NCBI RefSeq assembly: GCF_001307315.1
Contig: NZ_LGUC01000002.1
Coordinates: 248,001 to 312,000 of the forward strand
Length of the DNA stretch: 64,000 bases
Source: Halolamina pelagica
Lineage (GTDB): Archaea > Halobacteriota > Halobacteria > Halobacteriales > Haloferacaceae
Direction of reading: 5' to 3'
The translations under genes were made by a program, and so were the position numbers. Under the pieces are notes generated by a model that saw only the letters and a program-made list of their open reading frames with translations, searched no databases and was not told the DNA's origin. Shown piece after piece: positions 40,326-48,813 of this stretch (position 1 is its first letter; every line of letters begins with the position of its first letter).

Positions 40326-40464
40326 TCGTGGTCACCTCCTGTTCGATCTCGTCGACATCGTCAAGCTCTCGACGCTTCCGCCCGCGTTCGGCGACTGTAG
40401 TCGCCACCTGCGATCGCCCCGCATTCTGAACGCACACCGTGACACGACCCTGCCTGTCGGTCAT
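40318..40464 (-). pseudogene. Shrunken ArsC/low-molecular-weight phosphatase ORF
   Basis: 48 codons, ATG at 40464 overlapping the repaired arsR stop (ATGA), stop at 40318 overlapping the arsM start. It carries VTVCVQNAGRSQVATTVAERG, the CX5R phosphate loop and following helix of low-molecular-weight phosphatase/arsenate reductases, and then a charged tail. The remaining roughly 90 residues of a normal enzyme, including the catalytic Asp loop, are absent. It is most likely a deletion remnant of arsC kept in frame by translational coupling; a functional miniprotein is possible but less likely. Confidence 0.7.
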
Positions 40465-40858
40465 CGGTCGGCCCCCGCGTCTCGTCGAGAGCCGTCAGAA
40501 GCGCCTCGGCCCGGTCGGTCGTCCCGTAGTACCGCCACGTCCCGTCCTTTCGTCGCGTGACGAGCCCGGCATCGTAGAGGTCCGAAAGGGCGTGACTGAC
40601 CGCACTGTCACTCACGTCGACGATCGGATTGATTTCGCAGACACACAACTCCTGATCTGCGGCCTCGAGTAACCGAACGATGGTGTATCGCGTGTCGTTC
40701 CCCAACGTCTTGAGGGCGGTAAGATCGGATTCGGGATGAGTAGGCGTGTCCGACTGATACGATCGCAACGAATCGAGTCGGCCATCGATATCGACGTCAC
40801 AGCACCCACCACTTTCCTCGGTGATGAGGCGCTCGAGTCGCTCCGTTTGTGAACTCAT
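40461..40858 (-). CDS. arsR: ArsR-family metalloregulator, frameshift near 3' end
   Basis: 132 residues after repair. A Cys pair near the N-terminus (ESGGCCDVD) is followed by the winged helix: DLTALKTLGNDTRYTIVRLL, ELCVCEINPIVDVSDSAVSH (metal-sensing CxC then recognition helix) and LVTRRKDGTWRYY. ELCVCE is the classical As(III) site, so it should repress until arsenite binds. The run of five C at 40472-40476 appears one short; restoring it ends the protein DETRGADR with an ATGA overlap to the next ORF, instead of a 35-residue atypical tail. I chose the ATG at 40858 from the promoter distance. Confidence 0.88.
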
Positions 40859-40882
40859 AGATGCATAATTGAACAGTTCCTC

Positions 40883-40889
40883 ATATAAT
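40883..40889 (-). promoter_or_regulatory. Probable TATA box of the ars operon
   Basis: ATTATAT read on the minus strand, centred 28 bases upstream of the arsR ATG, fitting a leaderless transcript. The AT-rich stretch between it and the start is where ArsR would be expected to bind. Confidence 0.6.
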
Positions 40890-41134
40890 GCTGTCGGGAT
40901 GGAGCTGACGATACGGGCTATGCGCACCGAAGACGGTTCTGCGACAGTATATGCATTGAGACGGCCAGCCTCAACTACTGGCGGTCAGATCCCTCGGATA
41001 CGCCAAATTCGTGCACGAAATTCAGGTTGTCGGATGTGCACGGTACCAAAGGTTCGCCATTCGTCTCCCGGACTCGAGCAGTCCTCATCAATCAGTCTCG
41101 AACGGTTCAAACAGACGCCCCGCGAATCACCGGT

Positions 41135-42109
41135 ATGGACGGAGACTCACACGAGCACGTTGTTCCCGGAAGTGACGAAGAACTGGATACGCCGGACGTG
41201 GAGGGGTATGACTTCAGCGGCGAATTCGATTTTCAGGAGATGCTGGGCGCCTATGCGACGACTGGCTTTCAGGCAACCCAACTCGCAGAGGCGGTCGAGA
41301 TCGCCGAACAAATGCAAGACGACGACGCCACGATCTATCTCACGTGTACGTCGAATATCATCTCATCGGGGCTGCGTGAGGTCGTCGCGTATCTGGTCCG
41401 GGAGGGGTACGTCGACGTGCTTATTACGACCTCAGGGTCGCTAGCGGAGGATGTTATCAAGACGGCAAAGCCGTTCAAAATGGGGGAGTGGGATGCGGAC
41501 GAAGCCGCCCTCCGGGAACGGGGGATCAACCGCCTCGGAAACCTATTCGTCCCCTCCGATCGATACGTCTGGTTGGAGGAGTACCTGTACGATTTCTTTG
41601 ATGACTTCTTCGCCGAGGAGAAGGTTCGAACGCCGACGGCGTTTGCCAGTGAGCTGGGGCAAACGCTCGACGACCCGAATTCGGTGCTAAAGCAAGCAGC
41701 GGACAACGACGTCCCCGTGTACTGTCCGGCGCTGACAGACGCCGAGATCGGGAACTTCCTCTACTACTACAGACAGGGATACGACTCGGAGGTTGGCATC
41801 GAGATCCTCGACGATTATGACTCGCTTATCGAGGATGGAATGCTCGCTGACACCACAGGCCTGATCGCAGTCGGTGGGGGAGTCCCGAAACATCATGCGA
41901 TCATGACAAACCTGTTCCGGGGTGGGGCGGATTACGTCGTCTACATCTCGACTGGCATGGAGGGAGATGGGTCGCTCTCTGGAGCGCCGCCAGACGAGGC
42001 AGTATCGTGGGGGAAGATCAAAGACGACGAGCAGACGAATTACACACAGGTCGAGGCAGAAGCGACACTCGTCTTTCCACTGCTCGTGGCGGGTGCTTTC
42101 TGCGAGTGA
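41135..42109 (+). CDS. dys: Deoxyhypusine synthase family protein
   Basis: 324 residues. The family makes deoxyhypusine on translation factor aIF5A with NAD and an aminobutyl donor; haloarchaea are thought to use agmatine. Visible are ATTGFQATQLAEAVEIA, the NAD-binding LTCTSNIISSGLREVVAYL and DVLITTSGSLAEDVIKT, IAVGGGVPKHHAIMTNLFRG, and the active-site segment SGAPPDEAVSWGKIK with its essential Lys. The start at 41135 (MDGDSHEH) matches the normal family length; an in-frame extension upstream is atypical. It stands alone next to the ars locus. Confidence 0.9.
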   Translation: MDGDSHEHVVPGSDEELDTPDVEGYDFSGEFDFQEMLGAYATTGFQATQLAEAVEIAEQMQDDDATIYLTCTSNIISSGLREVVAYLVREGYVDVLITTSGSLAEDVIKTAKPFKMGEWDADEAALRERGINRLGNLFVPSDRYVWLEEYLYDFFDDFFAEEKVRTPTAFASELGQTLDDPNSVLKQAADNDVPVYCPALTDAEIGNFLYYYRQGYDSEVGIEILDDYDSLIEDGMLADTTGLIAVGGGVPKHHAIMTNLFRGGADYVVYISTGMEGDGSLSGAPPDEAVSWGKIKDDEQTNYTQVEAEATLVFPLLVAGAFCE

Positions 42110-42325
42110 GCACGATCCACTCACGGAATCGCGCACTGTACTAGACTGGTGTAGAAGCGGAGCAAGCGCGTCACGACAATGCGTGTATCCAACTCCGCGA
42201 TACTCGCGTCGGCGAACTCTACCGCGACCTCGTTCGCCAGCACTCCCACATCGACTACCGTCGGTTGTTGAGGGAGGTGACCGACGGTCGGCATGCTTTA
42301 CCGACGCCATGCACAAGCCGTAGCG
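42110..42325. other. Short gap with coding-like relic
   Basis: Between dys and the rhodanese gene. At about 42210-42290 one plus-strand frame reads RVGELYRDLVRQHSHIDYRR with haloarchaeal codon bias but without a plausible start, suggesting the tail of a lost gene. Confidence 0.35.
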
Positions 42326-42691
42326 ATGAGCAAAATCCGCCCGGACGACCTCGACACGGTGCCAGAGGAAGAGCAGCCATTCGTCCTGGATATTCGCCCG
42401 CGTGAAGCCTACCAAGCCCAGCATATCGACGGAAGTCACAACCTTCCGGTGTACGACGACCTGCGCGCTGGCGAGGAGGATGCGCTCCGACAGCGACTCG
42501 ATGAACTCCCAAGCGACCGGGAGATCGTGACCGTCTGTAAGATGGGCGTCGTTGCGAAGCGGGCGACCCGCATTCTCGTCGACGAGGGGTACGAGGCGAC
42601 CACTCTCGCCGGCGGCATGAGCGGCTGGCGAGGCTACCAAAACGGGTCACTCAGCTACAAGATCAGATCGCTGCTCTGGCGGCTGTACTGA
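42326..42691 (+). CDS. Rhodanese-like sulfurtransferase
   Basis: 121-residue single-domain rhodanese: FVLDIRPREAYQAQHIDGS, the catalytic Cys loop IVTVCKMGVVAKRA, and TLAGGMSGWRGY. It transfers sulfane sulfur to cyanide, thioredoxin or other thiols. I chose the ATG at 42326 (MSKIRPDDL); an in-frame ATG at 42293 gives an atypical extension. No linked partner; the proximity to arsM may be coincidental. Confidence 0.88.
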   Translation: MSKIRPDDLDTVPEEEQPFVLDIRPREAYQAQHIDGSHNLPVYDDLRAGEEDALRQRLDELPSDREIVTVCKMGVVAKRATRILVDEGYEATTLAGGMSGWRGYQNGSLSYKIRSLLWRLY

Positions 42692-42819
42692 ACTGACGGT
42701 CCTGCGATCCCAGACCACTCGATTTCGACGGATACCATAGCGTCCGTCGGTTGGGCACGGTTCGCGTTACCATGCAAGAGTCGTGCCGAGCGGTTCCGGA
42801 TGACCCAGGAACTGCGCGC

Positions 42820-44026
42820 TCACCCCCTGAGCGACTCCACCGGCGGCTCCCACGCCGCGCGGTAGGCGGGGTAGAGTCCACCGACGAGCGCGATCAGCAC
42901 CCCGAAGCCGAACGCGCCGAGGGCGACGAGTCCGTTGGTCGGTACGAACACCGCCGACAGGGGAGCCGGGTGTTCAGCGCGATCCCGACGACGACGGCCG
43001 CACCGAGGACGCTCCCCAGCGCGCCGCCGCCGACGCCGAGCAGCGTCGCCTCCACGAGCAGCGTCCGCAACACCTCGTTGCGGTGGATCCCAACCGCTCG
43101 GAGCACCCCGATCTCGCCGCGGCGCTCGGAGACCGTCATCAGCATGACGTTGAAGATAGAGACGCCGGCGACGACCAGCGAGATACCCGCCACCGCGAGC
43201 AGGAACCCGTTGAGCAGTGCGAAGAACTCCGTGATCCGGGAGAGCACGCTCGTCAGCGAGAGCACCGATACCCGCTCCTCCCGGGTGTTCAGCCGCTCGC
43301 GGACGCCGTCGGCGATCGCCCGCGCGTCGTCGGCAGAGTTGGCCTGCACCACGACCTGCGAGTAGCTGTCGGCGACGAACTCCCCGGGCGGGAGCACGAC
43401 CGCCGAGCCGGGTCGGATCGGCGAGAACGTCCCCCGGAGTCGATGATGGCGACGACCCGGTAGCGGTTCCCCTCGATCTCGACGGTCGAGCCGACCTGTG
43501 CGCCCAGCCCCTCCGCGAGTTCGTCGCCGACGACGGCGCCCTGCCGGTGGTACTCGGGAACGCCGTCGACCCCGAACAGGGCGGCGGGCTGGGTCGTCCC
43601 GTAGAGTTGGGCGAAGGACTGCCCGTCCGGCCCGGAGACGCTCGCCCCGCCGGACTTCAGCGGGACGACCGTCCCGCCGCCGGCGGCCGCCTGCCGAATC
43701 GCCCCCAGCTCGCGGGCACCGAGCCCGTCGCCGCCGTCGGCGGGGCTAACGATCACCTGATTGCCGAGCCCGCCGAGTTCGGCCAGCGCGGCGGTCTGGA
43801 GCGCGGTCCCCAGCATCCCCAGCGTGACGACTGCGAACACCCCGATGACGATGCCGAGCGTTGCCAGTCCAGCTCGCAGTCGCTGTCGGGAGAGGTTCCG
43901 GAGCGCGAGCGATGCGGCCGGGAACCGCCGGGCCAGCCGATTCCCCAGGGTGGGGTCAGCCGCCGCGGGCTCGGTCTCCGGGACGCGGACCCCGGGATCG
44001 TCCCCCGATTGGTCTGTCTCAGTCAT
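42820..44026 (-). CDS. MacB/FtsX-type ABC transporter permease, two frameshifts
   Basis: 402 residues after repair. One N-terminal helix after LSRQRLRAGLATLGIVIGVF, a large extracytoplasmic MacB core domain, then three C-terminal helices with GVSIFNVMLMTVSERRGEIG and RAVGIHRNEVLRTLLVEA, the FtsX/MacB hallmark. Breaks in the C run at 43431-43435 (repair: DSGGTFSPIRPGSAV) and the G run at 42960-42963 (repair: RLPLSAVFVPTNGLVAL) leave 403 codons and a stop at 42820. It overlaps the ATPase gene by eight bases. Such proteins drive lipoprotein, peptide or drug export without carrying the substrate through the membrane themselves. Confidence 0.87.
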
Positions 44027-44737
44027 GGAGCACCCCGTCGATCAGTTCGACGGTGCGGTCGGCGTACTCCCCGACGAGTTCGTCGTGGGTGACGGCGACC
44101 ACGCCGACGCCGCCGTCGGCGATAGTGTTGATCTCGTCCAGTACGGCCTCGCCGGTGTCCCGGTCGAGGTTCCCGGTCGGCTCGTCGGCGAGCAACACGT
44201 CGGGCTTGTTGATCAGTGAGCGGGCGATCGCGACGCGCTGTTTCTGCCCGCCCGAGAGCTCGTCGGGCGTGTGTCGTAGCCGATCGCCGAGCCCGACCCG
44301 CGTGAGCAGGTCGGCCGCGCGGTCGGTGTAGTCGGCGTCGAGAAAGCGCGTCGGCAGCCGGACGTTCTCGACAGCCGACAGCGTCGGGATCAGGTGGAAG
44401 TCCTGGAAGACGAAACCAACGCGTTCGCGGCGCACGTCGGTCCGCTCGGCCGCCGAGAGGTCGGCTACCGGCTCTCCGAGCAGCTCGACGCTGCCAGTTG
44501 TCGGGTCGTCGAGCAGCCCGAGCATGTTCAGCATCGTCGACTTCCCCGAACCCGAGGGGCCCATGACCGCCGTGACCTCGCCGCGTTCGACAGTGAAACT
44601 CACGTCGGCGAGTGCGGTGACGGTGCCGCCGCCCCCTCGTACTGTTTGGTGACGCCGTCGAGCCGAAGCGGAGGTGGATCGTCGTCGGGTGCCGTGGCGT
44701 GGGCCGTTCCGTCTGCGGCCTCGTGGTCGCCGCTCAT
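44019..44737 (-). CDS. MacB/LolD-type ABC transporter ATPase, one frameshift
   Basis: 239 residues after repair. Walker A VMGPSGSGKSTMLNMLG, Q-loop GFVFQDFHLIPTLSA, signature DELSGGQKQRVAIARS, Walker B VLLADEPTGNLD and switch His VTHDE, all typical of the LolD/MacB ATPases. The N-terminal 30 residues are acidic and low-complexity. The C run at 44632-44636 is one short; repair gives YEGGGGTVTALADVSF. Its ATG at 44737 overlaps the stop of the CARDB-like gene (ATGA), placing it in the middle of a three-gene operon. Confidence 0.9.
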
Positions 44738-46304
44738 CGGTACCGATTGGCGCTGAAGACGATCAGCGGGATGGTGACCACCACCCCGAGGGTGACACCG
44801 ACGACGGTCCCGCCGAGCCCGCCGAGGAAACCGCCTCCGGTTCGGCCGGTGTCCTGCGGCAGGACCACCTCAACGGTCGTCGACCGGCGCTCCCCGGCAG
44901 TCGTGTAGGTGACCTCGACGGGGACGCTCGTCGCGTTCGCGGCGTCGACCCGTGCGGTCAGTTCGAACGGCGCGAACTCGCTGGGGCCGACAGTGCCGAG
45001 GAACTGGTCCCGGCTTGGATACGCCGGCGCGGCGTACTCGCTCTCGGCGACCCCGAGGACGACACCGCTCACTTCGCCGTCGCCGACGTTGCCGAGGTTG
45101 CCCGACAGCCGCAGTCGGTCGCCGTCGAGGCTGACGTTCAACCCCGTGAGCGACACCGCCCCCGTCTCTCGGTCGAGCCCGTACTGTCGGGTCACCTCGC
45201 GCTCCTCGGCGTCGAGTTCGTACCTGACTGCGAACTCGACTGACGCGGCCCCGATACCCGAGAGATCGACTGTCACGCTCTCGGCATCACCGGGGGCGAT
45301 AGCGTCGGCGACGGCGATCCGGCCCAGTTCCGCCACCCCGCTCCCGTTGGGGAGTCGGGGGACGAGCACCGCGTTCTCGATCGGCGCGTTGCCGAAGTTC
45401 GTCACCGTCACGCTCACCGCACCCGCCTGCTGCCCGTCGTCGCTCTCGCTGTCGGACTGGAGCGTGTTGCCGCCGCCGAGCGCGCCCGCGAGGCCGGCGA
45501 TCCCGCCGGCGCCACCGCCGTCAGCCGCCGTCCCCCCATCGGCGCTTGCCCGCTCGACGCGGACGCCCACGTCGTCGGACAGTGTCGCGACGTCGACGGA
45601 GCGCTCCCAACGCTCCGTCACCTGCGTCCCGACGGCGGTAGTGTAGGTGACTTCGACCGCGAGGTCACGCTCGCCATCGGTGTCGGCCCGGAGGCTGAAG
45701 TTCAGCGTCTCGCTCCCCCGGCGGCGAGGGTGGGGATCGTCCGCCGGGTCCGGTCGCCGTCGACGCCGGCGACGGTGACGGAGATGTTCCGGAGGGCGGC
45801 GGTGGCGGGGTTCGCGACTGTCACGCTGGCAGGGGAGTCGACGCCGGCGACGAGCCCGTCGAGGTCGGTCTCGACCTGTGGCGCGCCGGACTCGACGACG
45901 ACTGACAGCGGTCGGCGGACGGTCGTGCGCTCGTCGTCGGCGTCGGAGACGGTCGCGAGAACGGTGAGGTTCCGCGCGCCCGGATCGGGGAAGCGGACTG
46001 TCACGGGGACCGAGAGCGTCTCACCGGGCGAGAGCGAGCCGAGATCCGTCGCCGTGCCGAGGCTCTCGCCGTCACCGCCGACGATCTCGACGCGTTCGAG
46101 TGTCGCTGCGGAGGTGCTGCCGGCCGAGAGCTGGACCGTCGCGGCGATGGTCGTCGGGGCGCCCGCCGTGGGCGTCCCCGGCGAGACGGTCGCATCGGTG
46201 ATCGTCACACGGTTATCAGGGATCGTCCCGGCGGTCAGTCCGGGCATCCCGGCGAGCACGAGGAGGACGGCTATCACGAGGGCGGCGCCGCGGGCACGAG
46301 CCAT
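44734..46304 (-). CDS. Secreted, membrane-anchored CARDB-like protein, one frameshift
   Basis: 523 residues after repair. A signal peptide (ALVIAVLLVLAGMPG) is followed by several immunoglobulin-like beta domains of the CARDB/NEW3 type (SPGETLSVPVTVRF, SPASVTVANPATAALRN, SVTVTNFGNAPIENAVLV) and one C-terminal transmembrane helix ending in basic residues. The C run at 45715-45719 is one short; repair gives AAGGSETLNFSLRADTD. As the first gene of a MacB-type operon it is probably the extracytoplasmic partner that binds the substrate or links the transporter to the surface layer. Confidence 0.8.
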
Positions 46305-46330
46305 TGATTGCCTCAAGTAAGGGATGGAGA

Positions 46331-46337
46331 CTTATGA
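46331..46337 (-). promoter_or_regulatory. Possible TATA box of the MacB-type operon
   Basis: TCATAAG read on the minus strand, about 30 bases upstream of the ATG at 46304. Confidence 0.4.
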
Positions 46338-46343
46338 GTTCTT

Positions 46344-46369
46344 CCCGCGCGTGCGCGAATACGCGCGGG
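46344..46369. repeat. 9-base inverted repeat upstream of MacB-type operon
   Basis: CCCGCGCGT at 46344-46352 and ACGCGCGGG at 46361-46369 form a perfect stem with an 8-base loop, just outside the probable promoter of the operon. Position suggests a regulator site; on RNA it would be a stable hairpin. Confidence 0.5.
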
Positions 46370-46531
46370 CGGAGCATCGGGCCCGTCCGCTTCGAGAAAC
46401 GAACGAGAAACCGCCGACTATTCGGCTATGAACTCGATCACGGCGGGGACACGATACTGGAGACAGGGATCGGCAGCGAGGAATCCGACATCGAGTTCGG
46501 GAGCGGGGTGTACAGGTGGTGCAAGGCGACT

Positions 46532-46554
46532 GCCTCGGGGCTTCCCCCCGAGGC
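46532..46554 (-). terminator. Hairpin downstream of serpin gene
   Basis: Perfect 9-base stem (46532-46540 with 46546-46554) and 5-base loop, 55 bases after the serpin stop at 46609. A probable transcript end; no T-run follows. Confidence 0.45.
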
Positions 46555-46608
46555 GGTTCACTGTCTCCAGCGGCGTTGCAGCACGTCTTGGGGCCGCGGC
46601 TGAACCGC

Positions 46609-47949
46609 CTACTCCTGTGCAGCGCCGGCGTCGACAACATGTCCCGTGAAAAGCACGGTCCCGGTTGGCCGGTCTCGGATCACGAAGAGGAATGGCCGAT
46701 TCGCGTTGAGTACCGTCGGCGGGAGCGACACGAGATTCACCACTGATCCCGTCGCCACTGCTGCTTCGGTGCCCTGCTCGTCGACGCTGATGGACGTGTC
46801 GTGGTACACTTGGTCGACGAAGAGGTTGCCCCCGGTCTCGGAAAGATCGGCCATCCGCGAGAAGTCCGCCGCGTCCGGGTCGAACGCGTCGGTCATGCCC
46901 AGCGCCTCCAGGGCTTGCTCCAGCTTGCACGACGAGTCGAACTCGAACCGTGGGAGGTTGACGTAGCCACGCTGCGGTTCGAGCGCGTCGACGATCCGGC
47001 CGAGCTGCTCGCCGTCGAACGATCGTTCGTAGGCCGCGAACTCGCCAGCGGGCGGGACGACGATGAGCATTCCCGTCGTCCCGCCGACGTACGGTAGTTC
47101 GACGGCTTGGGCTCCGTCGACGGTCGCCGCCGGGACCTGGACGTCCTGGGACATCATCTGGACTGTGCTCGTCGAGCCATCGAGCGCGGTAAACTCGGCC
47201 GGCTCAGTTTGGTCTTCGTCGAACGGGTGGCGCCAGTTCGCCATGAAGGAGATGGCGTTCGTCAGGACGAGCACGGTCTCGGACGTGATCGAATCCGCCG
47301 GAAGCAACGCTTCGATCCGGTCATCGGTCTGGTCGGCGATCCAGGCGTTGATGGCTTCGCGGACACCGTCCGGATTCTCGACGAAATCGACCTGATTGAG
47401 GCCGCCGCCGTAGTGGTTCTCCAGCGTGGTTCGGTACTCGTCCCGGAACGGAAACCCCGCTTGGCCCCAGATGGCGTTGACGAGCGAGAGCTGGAAGGGA
47501 ACGGGATCGTCGCCCTCGTCGTAGTCTGACGGGAGGTCCTCCCCGTCGAGATCGTCGTCGCGGCCAGACAGCGTTCGCTGGAGTTCGTTGAACGCCGCAT
47601 GGAGCTGGTGGTCGGCAACTGTGTAGCCGAGGGACGCCCGCATTTGTTCGCGAGTGGTCCCGCTGGAACCGGCGTACGTCATCGCCAGCGCGATTGTGGC
47701 ACTGATGGGCGAGACCAGCAGGTTCTCCGATTCAGCAGCCGTGCGGAGCTCGTCGAACAGGTCCAACGCGAACGTGTTCGTTCCAGTAACCAACTCGTCG
47801 AGCGTGTCGCTGTCGACGTCCGGCTGGAGGGCAGGTGTGGACGGTGCGCTCGCGCTGACGTCGGCTTGCGAGGCCGCGGGGGCTGTACAACCCGCGAGGG
47901 CACCGGCGAGGAGGGCGCTCGAAACGGCGAGATATCGGCGACGGTCCAT
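46609..47949 (-). CDS. Secreted lipoprotein serpin (serine protease inhibitor)
   Basis: 446 residues from the ATG at 47949. The N-terminus MDRRRYLAVSSALLAGALAG with a Cys at 21-22 is a Tat-type lipoprotein signal with lipobox LAGC. The serpin fold follows: NLLVSPISATIALAMTYAGS, NAIWGQAGFPFRDEY, VLVLTNAISFMANWRHPFD, ELPYVGGTTGMLIVVPP and the C-terminal NANRPFLFVIRDRPTGTVLF. The reactive-loop hinge DEQGTEAAVATG has the small residues needed for loop insertion, so an inhibitory serpin is likely. P1 falls around SVVNLVS, suggesting an elastase- or chymotrypsin-like target. It may guard the cell surface against halolysins. Confidence 0.92.
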   Translation of the reverse strand: MDRRRYLAVSSALLAGALAGCTAPAASQADVSASAPSTPALQPDVDSDTLDELVTGTNTFALDLFDELRTAAESENLLVSPISATIALAMTYAGSSGTTREQMRASLGYTVADHQLHAAFNELQRTLSGRDDDLDGEDLPSDYDEGDDPVPFQLSLVNAIWGQAGFPFRDEYRTTLENHYGGGLNQVDFVENPDGVREAINAWIADQTDDRIEALLPADSITSETVLVLTNAISFMANWRHPFDEDQTEPAEFTALDGSTSTVQMMSQDVQVPAATVDGAQAVELPYVGGTTGMLIVVPPAGEFAAYERSFDGEQLGRIVDALEPQRGYVNLPRFEFDSSCKLEQALEALGMTDAFDPDAADFSRMADLSETGGNLFVDQVYHDTSISVDEQGTEAAVATGSVVNLVSLPPTVLNANRPFLFVIRDRPTGTVLFTGHVVDAGAAQE

Positions 47950-48198
47950 ACGCGTCGATTCAGGAGGTGCTGTGGAGTATCTTCTGTAAGCACAAACCAT
48001 CCTTTGAGCGACTGCTTCAACCGTCCCCGGCGGCGCGGGGTATTCGGGTTAGCCATGCAGCGACCGGGTACTCGTCGAGCCGCTGGAGCAACTGCGTATC
48101 GTCGGGACTGTGCTCCCAACTGCGGAGCGGACTGATCGTCGTGAGACGCGTTCTCGCTTCCTCGGGGCTATGCTCTTCTTCAACGTATTACCGAGGCG

Positions 48199-48504
48199 TC
48201 ATCGTTCCTTCTGCTCTCGCTCTGATCCCTCAGCCATCAGCTCACAGAACTGTTGGAGGAACGTTTCACGGTCAGTTCGACCGGCGTCGGCTGCGATGAG
48301 CGCTTTTTCGAGTCCGTCACGGGTCCGGCGGCAGTTTTCCCGGTAACAGGGCTTACAAACGCGTTCGAACTCTTTCCCCTGGCGGCACCACTGATCCCCG
48401 TACTTGTCGTATTCGTAGGTATCGTCCTCGTCGAATTTCTCGCCGCAGGCGATGCAGGTTACCTCTGGACTGGAGTTTTCGGCGAACGGCGTCGCACCCC
48501 TCAT
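48199..48504 (-). CDS. Small zinc-finger protein
   Basis: About 101 residues if started at the ATG at 48504; in-frame ATGs further up (48549, 48585) are possible. VTCIACGEKFDEDD and VCKPCYRENCRR give four to five cysteines spaced like a treble-clef or zinc ribbon, with WCRQG between. A helical C-terminal half (GLEKALIAADAGRTDRETFL) follows. It resembles uncharacterised haloarchaeal zinc-binding proteins; DNA or RNA binding is a guess. Confidence 0.7.
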   Translation of the reverse strand: MRGATPFAENSSPEVTCIACGEKFDEDDTYEYDKYGDQWCRQGKEFERVCKPCYRENCRRTRDGLEKALIAADAGRTDRETFLQQFCELMAEGSEREQKER

Positions 48505-48813
48505 TTGCCAGGTTGTTTTCGGCGAACTCCGGTAGGCGCGTTGCCTCATTATTGAGGAGATTGATAAACGGGCACCCGCCGCCAAGGCTTGTCACCTGGG
48601 CGCTTCACATCATGTCTGCGGATCATTGGACAGCACCCGGGCTGCTATCCTCCGCAGACGATGTGTAATCGGCTCCAGACACGCGGACCGAACTCTTACC
48701 GGACGGTGTGATACGCATCTTCCTCCGGAAAATTGCGGACATCCCGGGGGTGGGTGACGGGCCGACTCGATGACCCATTGGCAGGATCTGGACGGCTGTC
48801 CTCGGGGAGTGAC

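Noticed and set aside
46418-46520. Minus-strand coding-like tail ending YRVPAVIEFIAE
   Set aside because: Plausible composition but no start, no recognisable family and it overlaps a hairpin region; too weak to list as a gene.
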